15,649 nucleotides of DNA. Source: Actinomycetes bacterium (GTDB taxonomy: Bacteria > Actinomycetota > Acidimicrobiia > Spongiisociales > UBA5794). The position numbers and the translations under genes are program-made. Position 1 is the stretch's first letter. Each line of letters opens with the position of its first letter. Under the pieces are notes generated by a model, which worked only from the letters and a program-made list of their open reading frames with translations, was not told the DNA's origin and did no database searches. This document shows, one piece after another, positions 1-6,944 of this stretch. Location: positions 1 to 15,649 of the forward strand of contig JAMBLH010000198.1 in NCBI GenBank assembly GCA_023336875.1, written 5' to 3'.

Positions 1-219
1 ACGCTCGGATTCCTTCGAAGCAGCCGAGCCAGTTTGTTTCCCACCCCGGACCTGGCTATCGATGATCCGGTTAGGGACTGGTTCGACGTCGCCGAGGATG
101 CCTTCTTTGAATGCCCTCCGAACAATGAGCGCGTCGGTAGTTTCTCAGAGGCCTATTCGCTGATGCAACGGTTCGAAGGCGAAATCGATTCCGTGCTCGA
201 CATGGACCGAGTCGACTGA
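1..219 (+). CDS. 3' end of an unrecognised protein (partial, runs off the left edge)
   Basis: The frame is open from the first base to a TGA at 217-219, giving about 72 residues of an acidic C-terminus with motifs such as DPVRDWFDVAEDAFF and QRFEGEIDSVLDMD. The only in-window start is a TTG at 34 with no ribosome binding site before it, so this is more likely the tail of a longer gene than a complete small one. I do not recognise the family. It converges on the hydrolase gene that ends at 272, leaving a 52-base gap with no clear terminator. A complete short gene from TTG 34 (61 aa) cannot be excluded. Confidence 0.5.
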   Translation, partial: TLGFLRSSRASLFPTPDLAIDDPVRDWFDVAEDAFFECPPNNERVGSFSEAYSLMQRFEGEIDSVLDMDRVD

Positions 220-271
220 TCGAATCCATCCGTCAGATCGTGGTCTGGCCAACTAGATAACTGGACGAAGA

Positions 272-1027
272 TCAGGCGTGCGCGGAGATGAACTCCTGGA
301 TGCGGCGCCATGCGTCCGCGGACTCGTCGGAGAACTCTTCCCACTTACGGTCAAAGAACGAGTGAGGAGCACCGGGGTACACGATCACCTCACCGGTTAC
401 ACCCTCCGCGACCATCGTGTCCCTGAAGAGGTCATCCACCTCCACCGGAATACCGGGATCGTCACCGCCCTGGAGGGCAAGCACAGGACACGAAAAGTCA
501 GGGACACTCGCGACTACGGAACGTGCACCCTGGGGAAAGCCTGGGCGGTCTGGGTGTCCGTAGAACCCAACGGCGCCGGACAATCCCAATCCTGCAGCAG
601 CCATGTGCCAGCTGTTCGATCCGCCGAAGCAGAAGCCAACGACAAAGACCGACCGGTTTGGACTGTTGCGCTGTAAATGATCCACAGCCGCTGCAACATC
701 CGCCGTGATCCCTTCGAGAGTCGTCGCGCTCACCTCGGGCATGTAGTCGAACTCATCGCCTCGAACACCAACACCAGCTGTTCTTCCGAAGTAGTCGATG
801 GCGACCGCATCGGTTCCGTGCTCAGCAAAACGAAGCGCCAGTTCCTCGTAGAAGCGGAACAAACCCCGCACGTCGGGGAGGACCACCACAGCGTGATCAC
901 TTCCTGTCGTTGCCTCAAACGCGGCGAACTGATTGCCGTCGGTGGCAGTGAGCGTCAGGTGGTCATCGTGGACCGTTGCATCATGGATGTGCGGGATAGG
1001 CGGAGACGAGTCAAGTTCAAAACACAT
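272..1027 (-). CDS. Dienelactone hydrolase family alpha/beta hydrolase
   Basis: The 251-aa protein has the dienelactone hydrolase layout: nucleophile elbow GFCFGG with Cys133, an acid in GGDDPGIP (Asp189 or Asp190) and His222 in GAPHSFFDR, a Cys-Asp-His triad. The PDVRGL segment near residue 51 fits the oxyanion region of the family. Members hydrolyse cyclic lactone or ester bonds in the cytoplasm, classically in chlorocatechol breakdown, but many act on unknown substrates. I chose ATG 1027 because AGAGGAAG lies just upstream of it; an in-frame upstream extension to 1078 lacks such a site and carries a basic, non-family N-terminus. The gene diverges from the siderophore-interacting protein gene. 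No other aromatic-degradation gene is in the window, so the substrate is unassigned. Confidence 0.88.
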   Translation of the reverse strand: MCFELDSSPPIPHIHDATVHDDHLTLTATDGNQFAAFEATTGSDHAVVVLPDVRGLFRFYEELALRFAEHGTDAVAIDYFGRTAGVGVRGDEFDYMPEVSATTLEGITADVAAAVDHLQRNSPNRSVFVVGFCFGGSNSWHMAAAGLGLSGAVGFYGHPDRPGFPQGARSVVASVPDFSCPVLALQGGDDPGIPVEVDDLFRDTMVAEGVTGEVIVYPGAPHSFFDRKWEEFSDESADAWRRIQEFISAHA

Positions 1028-1118
1028 GTGCTTCCTCTTCAGTGGCGGCGACCGACCGTACATCTCCGACGGCTTCAAGACAACATCTATTGCAACGGCG
1101 TCATCTGTCAGATCGAAT

Positions 1119-1151
1119 TCGAGGCAACCTCAAGCATCCTCGTTGCCTCGA
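1119..1151. promoter_or_regulatory. 10-bp inverted repeat in the divergent intergenic region, close to the 1180 start
   Basis: TCGAGGCAAC (1119-1128) and GTTGCCTCGA (1142-1151) are perfect reverse complements around a 13-base loop. The element lies 28 bases before ATG 1180 and 91 bases upstream of the hydrolase start. The CGTTGC arm (1141-1146) could also pair with GCAACG at 1092-1097, giving an alternative fold. It does not resemble the usual DtxR/IdeR iron box. It could be an operator or a 5'-leader hairpin of the downstream gene; the sequence does not distinguish these. Confidence 0.45.
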
Positions 1152-1179
1152 TCAGCGAAGAGTCGACTATGTTCGACCG

Positions 1180-1932
1180 ATGACCGAAGTACGAACTCGG
1201 CGCGAGCCTCCTCCGTTTCGACGCCTCAGCGTCAGAGGAACAGAGTCGATCTCTCCGCACATGACTCGGGTGAGTCTCGAGGGTGACGAACTCGAGGGCT
1301 TCGAGATCACCAAGCCTGCTGCGAGCGTTCGGCTGCTTCTACCCATCCGCGGGGAGTTGGAGATTCCTCAATGGAGAGGCAACGAGTTTCTCCTTCGTGA
1401 CGACACTCGACCCATCATCCGCACCTTCACACCCCGCCGATTCGATAAGGAGAACAACGAGCTGCACATCGACGTGGTCCTCCACAGCAATGGCGTCGCG
1501 TCGACATGGGCCGCGACGACACAACCAGGCGACCGCGCTGCCGTGTCTGGGCCGGGCAGGGGCTACGACATCGACCCCAGAGCGACGGTCTTTCTCATTG
1601 TCGGAGACGAAACCGCGATCCCAGCGATCTGCCAACTGCTCGAACTTCTCCCTGACGTTCCAATATCGGTACACCTACTGGTGGCTCATCCGGATGCACT
1701 GGTTGATCTCGGCCGAGACGTCGGCGTCACCTGGCATGTGGCGACAGATGCGACCGATGCAGACGAATGGTTGTCCGGCGCGGTGCAGTCCACCGACCTC
1801 GCCAACGGCGTCCGGGTGTGGGCTGCAGGTGAAGCGGCGGCGATGCAGCATATCCGAAAGTACCTGTTCCGCGACATCGGATTCCCACGGTCCAATGCAC
1901 ACGTGCGCGGGTACTGGAAACGCACCACGTGA
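1180..1932 (+). CDS. Siderophore-interacting protein (FAD/NAD(P)H-type ferric-siderophore reductase family)
   Basis: The 250-aa protein matches the siderophore-interacting protein family in length and order. An N-terminal FAD-binding barrel carries RTFTPR (residues 81-86, the family's RxYTxR flavin motif) and the DVVLHSNGVASTWA segment. A C-terminal nucleotide-binding half carries GDETAIP (142-148), WAAGEA (214-219) and a terminal GYW (244-246). Family members reduce ferric siderophores in the cytoplasm to release iron. ATG 1180 is chosen because the family homology (FRRLSVRGTESISPHMTRV) begins a few residues later; an extension to 1042 would be Arg-rich and would run through the 1119-1151 inverted repeat. 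The ribosome binding site is weak. No siderophore synthesis or uptake gene is present here. It is convergent with ribokinase, 35 bases away. Confidence 0.9.
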   Translation: MTEVRTRREPPPFRRLSVRGTESISPHMTRVSLEGDELEGFEITKPAASVRLLLPIRGELEIPQWRGNEFLLRDDTRPIIRTFTPRRFDKENNELHIDVVLHSNGVASTWAATTQPGDRAAVSGPGRGYDIDPRATVFLIVGDETAIPAICQLLELLPDVPISVHLLVAHPDALVDLGRDVGVTWHVATDATDADEWLSGAVQSTDLANGVRVWAAGEAAAMQHIRKYLFRDIGFPRSNAHVRGYWKRTT

Positions 1933-1967
1933 CGGAATCGCGAGAAGTGGAGCTTGTGCCCTGGACC

Positions 1968-2879
1968 TCAAGATATAAAGGCTTCGACTTCCTCTCTTGA
2001 GGGCACTCCGGCGCGTGCTCCTTCAATCTGCGTGGATAGTGCCGCCGCCGCCTGGCCCATATCCACAGCGTTGGCGACGGACATGGCATCGGTAAGACCC
2101 ACAGCGAACGCACCAGCGAATACGTCGCCTGCCCCAGTGCTGTCGACCGCCGTGACGTGATACGAAGGGATGGTTGCAATGCCACCCTCGTCCAGCAATA
2201 GGACCCCGTCGCTCCCTTGAGTGATAACGACGGCATTGTTCGTCAGCCGGGCAAGCGACGCCGCTGCCGTCGCGATGTCGGCCTCGGCTGTGAGTTCAAG
2301 CGACTCGCCGAGGTTCGGGGTGAGAATGGGGGCGCAGGCAGCGATCGCATCAGATATAGGCCTGGCGGGGGCAGGGTCAAGCACGACGCGGTGTCCATTT
2401 GCGTATGCCCATGTGGATACGGCTTCGATGGGACCATCTCCCACCTCAAACCCGACGAGACATACGCCCGTGTCGGACAACGTCATTTCGCGGAGGGCTA
2501 CTTCGACCATTTCGGTATCAAGGCGGCCATTCGCACCAGACGCGACCGCGATCTGGTTCTCCCCTTGATCATCGACGACGATCAGGGCCACACCGGTCGC
2601 AGCATCGCTGAGCTTCACAACATGGGAAACGTCAACGCCCCTGTCCTCGAGTTCCTCGACACTATCCCTGCCGTCCGGATCATCTCCCACCGCGCTGATC
2701 AACGCCACACGGGCACCGAGTCGCGCAGCTGCTGCAGCCTGATTTGCGCCTTTTCCGCCTCCGTGGCGCTCAAACACGCCTCCGGTAACCGTAAACCCCG
2801 GCCCAGGCAGCGATGAGGCGTGGACAACCATGTCCATATTCACGGAACCAACCACGATCACATCGAATTCTGCGGACAC
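1968..2879 (-). CDS. rbsK: Ribokinase (PfkB family carbohydrate kinase)
   Basis: The 303-aa protein has the ribokinase signatures: N-terminal GSVNMD (11-16), the substrate-binding GGKGANQAAA (41-50), TPNLGE (187-192) and the DSTGAGD anion hole with catalytic base Asp252 (246-252). It would phosphorylate D-ribose, or a closely related sugar, to the 5-phosphate in the cytoplasm. The GTG start at 2879 is supported by an AGGAGG eight to nine bases upstream. No ribose transporter, RbsD or LacI-type regulator is beside it, so it is a lone kinase here; PfkB relatives acting on other sugars or nucleosides remain possible. It diverges from the DUF3179 gene across a 293-base spacer. Confidence 0.9.
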   Translation of the reverse strand: MSAEFDVIVVGSVNMDMVVHASSLPGPGFTVTGGVFERHGGGKGANQAAAAARLGARVALISAVGDDPDGRDSVEELEDRGVDVSHVVKLSDAATGVALIVVDDQGENQIAVASGANGRLDTEMVEVALREMTLSDTGVCLVGFEVGDGPIEAVSTWAYANGHRVVLDPAPARPISDAIAACAPILTPNLGESLELTAEADIATAAASLARLTNNAVVITQGSDGVLLLDEGGIATIPSYHVTAVDSTGAGDVFAGAFAVGLTDAMSVANAVDMGQAAAALSTQIEGARAGVPSREEVEAFIS

Positions 2880-3072
2880 GAACTCTCCCTCCTATACGTC
2901 AGTACGGCGAACAATTCAACCAACCTCAGTGTCCACAGTAGGACTCACGATCATGGCACCGGTCCCGTGGTTTCGCCGATTGGTAGTCGCGGCTACAGGA
3001 CGCGTGATCGCGGCTGCCATTCGTCTCGGTATCCGCACTTCGAAGGACCAGTTCCATCGAGGGCTCCGCCGA

Positions 3073-3100
3073 AATGTCGTACTTCCGACATTCTTCGGAA
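3073..3100. promoter_or_regulatory. Overlapping palindromes in the rbsK/DUF3179 intergenic region
   Basis: AATGTCG (3073-3079) and CGACATT (3086-3092) form a perfect 7-bp inverted repeat with a 6-base spacer, 20 bp in all, the size of a dimer-binding operator. TTCCGA (3083-3088) and TCGGAA (3095-3100) form a second 6-bp inverted repeat that shares bases with the first, so the two hairpins exclude each other. The element is about 73 bases upstream of the DUF3179 start at 3173. No T-tract follows, so a simple terminator is unlikely. The rest of the 2880-3172 spacer shows no convincing gene; I could not place a confident promoter. Confidence 0.4.
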
Positions 3101-3172
3101 AGGGAGTGCATCGAATTCGTTATCAGCGCAACGAACATTTGCTCAGATCACACTCACTGAACGAGGCCCATC

Positions 3173-4393
3173 GTGTCCAGAAGATCGAAACTCACGGTTC
3201 TCATCGCAGGGATTGCGCTCGCCGCTGCAGCGTGTTCCGCAGCCGTCGGAGCCGACGCGGACACCCCCGATGAGTCGGCTACAGACATCGTCACTTCAAC
3301 CACCGTCCTCGTGGAGTCTGGCGCGCTGCCGGCCGGACCGTCGGCGCTGGACAACAAGTTCGATGACTCGTTCCCCAGTCCGTTGATCGAGCCGAGGGAC
3401 GTCGTCTCTGGGGGACCGCCACCTGACGGAATCCCTCCAATTGATGATCCACAGTTCATCTCGGTCTCTGATGCCGACGTGTGGCTCAATGACGTAGAGC
3501 CAGTTCTCGTTGTGGACATCGACGGCGATGTCCGCGCCTACCCCATCCAGATCATGATGTGGCATGAGATTGTCAACGACACCGTCGGCGGTATCCCGCT
3601 CGCGGTCACCTACTGCCCGCTGTGCAACTCTGCAGTTTCATTCGAACGGACGGTTCGAGGAGTCGAGACAACCTTCGGTACATCTGGCAATCTCTACAAC
3701 GCCAACCTTGTCATGTACGACCGTGCAACCGAGTCACTCTGGAATCAACTCGATGGAAGAGCAGTTATCGGCGTCCTCACTGGAGACGTCCTAACTCAGG
3801 TTCCTTCGACGACGATGTCCTGGAGCACTCTGAGGGATTCCCGCCCCAACGCCAAGGTGCTCGACCGGGACCGTACAGGTGCCTCAAGGAATTACGGCAC
3901 GAATCCCTACACAGGCCTCGATGATCCCAACGGCCAGCCATTCCTCTTCAACGGAGACATCGATGTTCGGGCCAAGGCGATGCAGCGAATCGTTGCGATC
4001 GAAACAGATGGTGCGGCTAGCGCATGGACACTCGACGCCGTCAGCAGCGACAACGAGTCTGCGGTAACGGAAGCTGAATTCAACGGAGAGTCGCTCGTGA
4101 TCCTGTGGCAGGCAGGAGAGGCATCCGCCCTCGATACATCAGACATCGCTGCGGGCAGGGATGTTGGCACGGTGGGCGTCTTCTCGGCAATCGTCGACGA
4201 CCAGGTGCTCACGTTCCAAGCCGACGGCGACTCGTTCATCGACGACCAGACGTCATCGACGTGGAACATACTCGGCGAAGCACAATCAGGCCCACTTGCT
4301 GGCACTGCTCTCGAACCGGTCACCTTCGTGCGAACGTTCTGGTTCTCCTGGGCCGCGTTCAGGCCTGACACCGACCTGATCGAGGCGTCATGA
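3173..4393 (+). CDS. DUF3179 domain-containing exported protein (probable lipoprotein)
   Basis: The 406-aa protein starts with a basic and hydrophobic export signal ending in LAAAAC (Cys21), a lipobox-like site with an unusual Ala at -3. Then come a Ser/Thr/acidic linker and a DUF3179 domain from about residue 85. Family hallmarks visible are the WHEIVND segment (130-136), TYCPLCNSA with Cys148 and Cys151, FGTSGNLYNANLVMYDR (168-184) and ESLWNQ. The biochemical role of DUF3179 is unknown. The GTG start follows an ACGAGG about seven bases before it. It is followed 37 bases later by ccdA-like and tlpA-like genes, which suggests that the CPLC pair is a redox or metal site kept reduced outside the membrane; that link is inference. 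Confidence 0.88.
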   Translation: MSRRSKLTVLIAGIALAAAACSAAVGADADTPDESATDIVTSTTVLVESGALPAGPSALDNKFDDSFPSPLIEPRDVVSGGPPPDGIPPIDDPQFISVSDADVWLNDVEPVLVVDIDGDVRAYPIQIMMWHEIVNDTVGGIPLAVTYCPLCNSAVSFERTVRGVETTFGTSGNLYNANLVMYDRATESLWNQLDGRAVIGVLTGDVLTQVPSTTMSWSTLRDSRPNAKVLDRDRTGASRNYGTNPYTGLDDPNGQPFLFNGDIDVRAKAMQRIVAIETDGAASAWTLDAVSSDNESAVTEAEFNGESLVILWQAGEASALDTSDIAAGRDVGTVGVFSAIVDDQVLTFQADGDSFIDDQTSSTWNILGEAQSGPLAGTALEPVTFVRTFWFSWAAFRPDTDLIEAS

Positions 4394-4430
4394 TCATCCA
4401 ACGCCGCTCGACACAAGAAATTGACTCGCA

Positions 4431-5357
4431 ATGGACCTAGCACCGCTCACACTGGCACTTGCCGCAGGCGGACTGTCGACGGTCAATCCGTGCGGGTTCG
4501 CGATGCTTCCCGCCTATCTGACCTTCTACGTCGGAGCTGATGAGGACCAACTCCCCACAGCCACCAGCAGGACGGCTCAGGGACTCAAGACGGGGCTCAT
4601 GGTCACTGCGGGATTTCTTCTGGTGTTCGCGCTGGTGGGACTTCCCATCACCTACGGCGCGACGAGGATCGTGCGGACCATTCCCTGGGTTGGGATGGCC
4701 CTCGGCATCACACTGCTGGTTGTTGGCATCGGAACGTTCTTCGGGAGGAAGATCTCGCTGACCATCCACAACCCAATCCGGCCCGAGCAGGACCGTCGAC
4801 CAAAAACGATGTTCCTCTTCGGTATCGGCTACGGCATTGCATCACTCGGATGCACGCTCCCTGTGTTCCTTGCCGTCATCGGAGCATCCCTTGCAACTGC
4901 GGGACCCGGTGGCGCGCTCCTCGTGCTCATTGCCTACGGCGCCGGTATGGCGATCATGTTGATCCTCTTCTCCACGGGTGCAGCCCTCGTACGCGACGGA
5001 CTTGTCCGATCGGTTCGAAAGATCATGCCCTACATGGGACGAATCACGGGAGGGATGCTGACCGTTGCAGGCGTCTATCTGACCTACTACTGGGGAAGAG
5101 TGAAGTTCGGGTCTGCAGCCACTCTCGGTGATGATCCCATTGTCGGGTTCGTCGGTGACTTCACTGCGACGATTGAACGGTACGCGGGCACCTACGGTCG
5201 TCCCGTAATGGTGGTCCTCGGCATGGTGCTGCTTGCCATTGTCGCCACGATGATGTGGAAGCGACTGACCGGATACGGGCGCGATGCACAAATGGATGCG
5301 GTCGACACTGATCCGATCGACGATGCAGGACAACTCGAAGACTCGCTGAAACAGTAA
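4431..5357 (+). CDS. ccdA: CcdA/DsbD-type thiol-disulfide membrane electron transporter
   Basis: The 308-aa multi-pass membrane protein has the two family cysteines in their usual settings: STVNPCGFAMLPAYL (Cys21 in the first helix) and ASLGCTLPVF (Cys141 in the fourth). Hydrophobic segments lie near residues 5-32, 56-76, 85-104, 128-152, 162-186 and 203-222. There is also an additional segment at about 258-276, after a loop, followed by an acidic tail, which is longer than the minimal CcdA. The family carries electrons from cytoplasmic thioredoxin across the membrane to extracytoplasmic thioredoxin-like proteins. ATG 4431 is the natural start but has only a weak ribosome binding site. It sits between the DUF3179 gene and a TlpA-type thioredoxin, the obvious electron acceptor. 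Confidence 0.92.
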   Translation: MDLAPLTLALAAGGLSTVNPCGFAMLPAYLTFYVGADEDQLPTATSRTAQGLKTGLMVTAGFLLVFALVGLPITYGATRIVRTIPWVGMALGITLLVVGIGTFFGRKISLTIHNPIRPEQDRRPKTMFLFGIGYGIASLGCTLPVFLAVIGASLATAGPGGALLVLIAYGAGMAIMLILFSTGAALVRDGLVRSVRKIMPYMGRITGGMLTVAGVYLTYYWGRVKFGSAATLGDDPIVGFVGDFTATIERYAGTYGRPVMVVLGMVLLAIVATMMWKRLTGYGRDAQMDAVDTDPIDDAGQLEDSLKQ

Positions 5358-5376
5358 ATATCAATAGGAGATTGCA

Positions 5377-5988
5377 ATGTCACAGACACGGTCGAAACAA
5401 TCAAGCGCGGATCGAAAAGCCCAACGCGCCGCCGAAGCCAAAAAGAAGGTAAGGACCAGGCAGATCGCCTGGATCGGCGCCGGTGTTCTTGGATTCCTGC
5501 TCCTTGCCGGGTTTCTTGTTTCGCGTCCTGCCCCCGAGGATGCAGCCACGGTTGAGGGTCAGGCGTCTTTGGGCGCAAGCGCACCGGCGGTCGAGATGGT
5601 CGGATTCGACGGTGAGACGGTTGCCCTCTCCGATTACGCAGGAACCCCCGTTGTCCTGAACTTCTGGGCGTCGTGGTGTCCTTTCTGTGTAGCCGAAATG
5701 CCTGACTTCGAAGATTCCAGCAACGCCCACGCCGACGAGGTTGCCTTCATTGGTGTGAACCTCCAGGATGACGCCGGCGCTGCGGACAGCCTTGCAGTGG
5801 ATACAGGCGTGACCTACCAGTTGACCCGCGATCCACAGGGCGTCGTCTACAGCGCCTTCGGTGGGATAGGGATGCCCACCACCGTCTTCATCGATGCCAA
5901 CGGTGTGGTGGCTGAGGTCGTCACAGGCCAGCTCTCTCGGGACGCGCTTGAAGCAAAGATCAATCAGCACTTCGAAGTTGGTGCGTAG
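5377..5988 (+). CDS. Membrane-anchored TlpA/ResA-type thioredoxin-like protein
   Basis: The 203-aa protein begins with a Lys/Arg-rich cytoplasmic stretch (residues 1-29), then one transmembrane helix (30-49) and an extracytoplasmic thioredoxin fold. The active site is WASWCPFC (Cys101 and Cys104) and the cis-proline is in GMPTT (Pro167), as in TlpA, ResA and CcmG. Such proteins reduce disulfides on exported partners, for example apocytochrome c. The ATG start has AGGAG seven bases upstream. It lies 19 bases after the ccdA-like stop, so the two are almost surely co-transcribed. No cytochrome c, ResB or CcmF gene is in view, so the client may instead be the neighbouring DUF3179 protein. Confidence 0.92.
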   Translation: MSQTRSKQSSADRKAQRAAEAKKKVRTRQIAWIGAGVLGFLLLAGFLVSRPAPEDAATVEGQASLGASAPAVEMVGFDGETVALSDYAGTPVVLNFWASWCPFCVAEMPDFEDSSNAHADEVAFIGVNLQDDAGAADSLAVDTGVTYQLTRDPQGVVYSAFGGIGMPTTVFIDANGVVAEVVTGQLSRDALEAKINQHFEVGA

Positions 5989-6016
5989 ACAGGGGGAAGA
6001 TCACACGTTCCCCTGT
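5989..6016 (+). terminator. Inverted repeat directly after the thioredoxin stop codon
   Basis: ACAGGGGGAA (5989-5998) pairs with TTCCCCTGT (6008-6016) with one bulged G, giving a nine-pair GC-rich stem and a 9-base loop. It begins on the base after the TAG stop at 5986-5988. No U-tract follows. It overlaps the GTG at 6015 that is the longest start of the next gene, so it could be a partial terminator or could mask that start. Confidence 0.4.
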
Positions 6017-6809
6017 GCCCGACGTTCGAGGTGAGCAACGGTTGGAGGCTGTCACTTCGCGCGAATCTGCCTTCGATGACGATAGATGGTGGGATCCGGA
6101 CGGGTTCCTCTTCGGGATGCACACGTTGCTCGAGCCACTACGCGGGTCCTACGTTACGGCCACCCTCAGAGGCGCAGGCGCGACCAGCGGCTCGCGTGTG
6201 CTTGACGTTGGCTCCGGCGGAGGTTTCCTGGCAGCAGCGCTGACAGCCGCCGGATATGACGTTGTCGGAATCGATCCGTCACTTCCTGCCGTACACGATG
6301 CTGCCGACCATGTTGCTGCATCATTCGCCAATGCTGTTGGCGAGAACCTTCCATTTGCCAACGGCAGTTTCGAATCAGTCGTGTGCTCCGAAGTGCTCGA
6401 ACATGTAGAGGATCCCAGTGCCGTCATGGCAGAGATCAGTCGAGTGCTCCGCCCCGGCGGAGTTTTCGTGTTCTCTCTCCCGAACCGCACACTGTTGAGC
6501 AGGTTGGTACTTATCGACATTGCGCAGCGCAACAGGTTCACTCGTGTTCTTCCAAAGCATCTCCACGACTGGAACCGCCTTATTGGATCGACGGACCTGC
6601 GTGATCTGGCGCAGCGCCACGGCTTGACGGTCCAGGAAGTTCAAGGTGTCTCCGTCGGGACGCGTGACGTGCCACGAGCGCTTCTGGCATTGGTTGACCT
6701 GCGAAGACGTCGGATCAGCTACGGGGACGCCGGATCGAAGGTGCAACTCCGCTTGAGCCGGTCGCGAGCCATTGCGTATGTCGGATACGCATTGAAGACA
6801 CGCAGCTGA
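6015..6809 (+). CDS. UbiG-like class I SAM-dependent methyltransferase
   Basis: The 264-aa protein has methyltransferase motif I VLDVGSGGG (62-70), the acidic VVGIDPS (83-89), a motif near VVCSEVLEHVED (122-133) and LRPGG (145-149). The opening DDDRWWDPDGFLFGMHTLLE resembles the FD..WWD..G....LH signature of UbiG, the O-methyltransferase of ubiquinone synthesis. No other quinone gene is nearby, and actinobacteria normally use menaquinone, so the substrate is probably different and the ubiG symbol is withheld. The GTG at 6015 lies inside an inverted repeat with a poorly spaced purine tract; an in-frame TTG at 6042 has GAGGTGAG six bases upstream and may be the real start (255 aa). It may be cotranscribed with the redox genes, 26 bases behind. 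Confidence 0.85.
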   Translation: MPDVRGEQRLEAVTSRESAFDDDRWWDPDGFLFGMHTLLEPLRGSYVTATLRGAGATSGSRVLDVGSGGGFLAAALTAAGYDVVGIDPSLPAVHDAADHVAASFANAVGENLPFANGSFESVVCSEVLEHVEDPSAVMAEISRVLRPGGVFVFSLPNRTLLSRLVLIDIAQRNRFTRVLPKHLHDWNRLIGSTDLRDLAQRHGLTVQEVQGVSVGTRDVPRALLALVDLRRRRISYGDAGSKVQLRLSRSRAIAYVGYALKTRS

Positions 6810-6864
6810 CCGAGCAGGGCTTGGCTCCGACCCGAGCGTTCATGTCCGGGCGGAGAAACCCCAA

Positions 6865-6929
6865 CACAGCCCTTCTGCTGTCAGTTACTGTTGGATGCCG
6901 GGCTCTACCGGCATCCAACCACAGCCCTT
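6865..6929 (+). repeat. Direct repeat CACAGCCCTT flanking a hairpin
   Basis: CACAGCCCTT occurs at 6865-6874 and again at 6920-6929, each copy preceded by CCAA or CCAAC. The copies bracket the 12-bp stem hairpin at 6890-6919. The CCAAC before the first copy (6861-6865) can pair with the GTTGG that opens the hairpin (6890-6894), so the leader has a possible alternative fold. Confidence 0.4.
6890..6919 (+). terminator. Perfect 12-bp stem hairpin between the methyltransferase and lipoprotein genes
   Basis: GTTGGATGCCGG (6890-6901) and CCGGCATCCAAC (6908-6919) are perfect reverse complements around the 6-base loop GCTCTA. This is the strongest stem I found in the window. It lies 80 bases after the methyltransferase stop and 25 bases before the lipoprotein start. 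There is no U-tract, so it would be a non-canonical (I-shaped) terminator of the kind proposed for high-GC actinobacteria, or a leader element of the lipoprotein mRNA. Confidence 0.6.
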
Positions 6930-6944
6930 GCATGGGAGGTACGA

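Noticed and set aside
2217..2816. 199-codon + strand open frame
   Set aside because: It is fully antisense to ribokinase, whose motifs are intact; the product is of low quality with no ribosome binding site.
2830..3273. + strand frame with a segment starting MAPVPWFRRLVVAA at 2952
   Set aside because: It overlaps both the ribokinase start and the DUF3179 signal peptide, ends in Arg-rich sequence, and the ribosome binding site is poorly spaced. The DUF3179 frame is certain.
5401..5970. 189-codon minus-strand frame
   Set aside because: It is antisense to the TlpA-type thioredoxin, with no family features.
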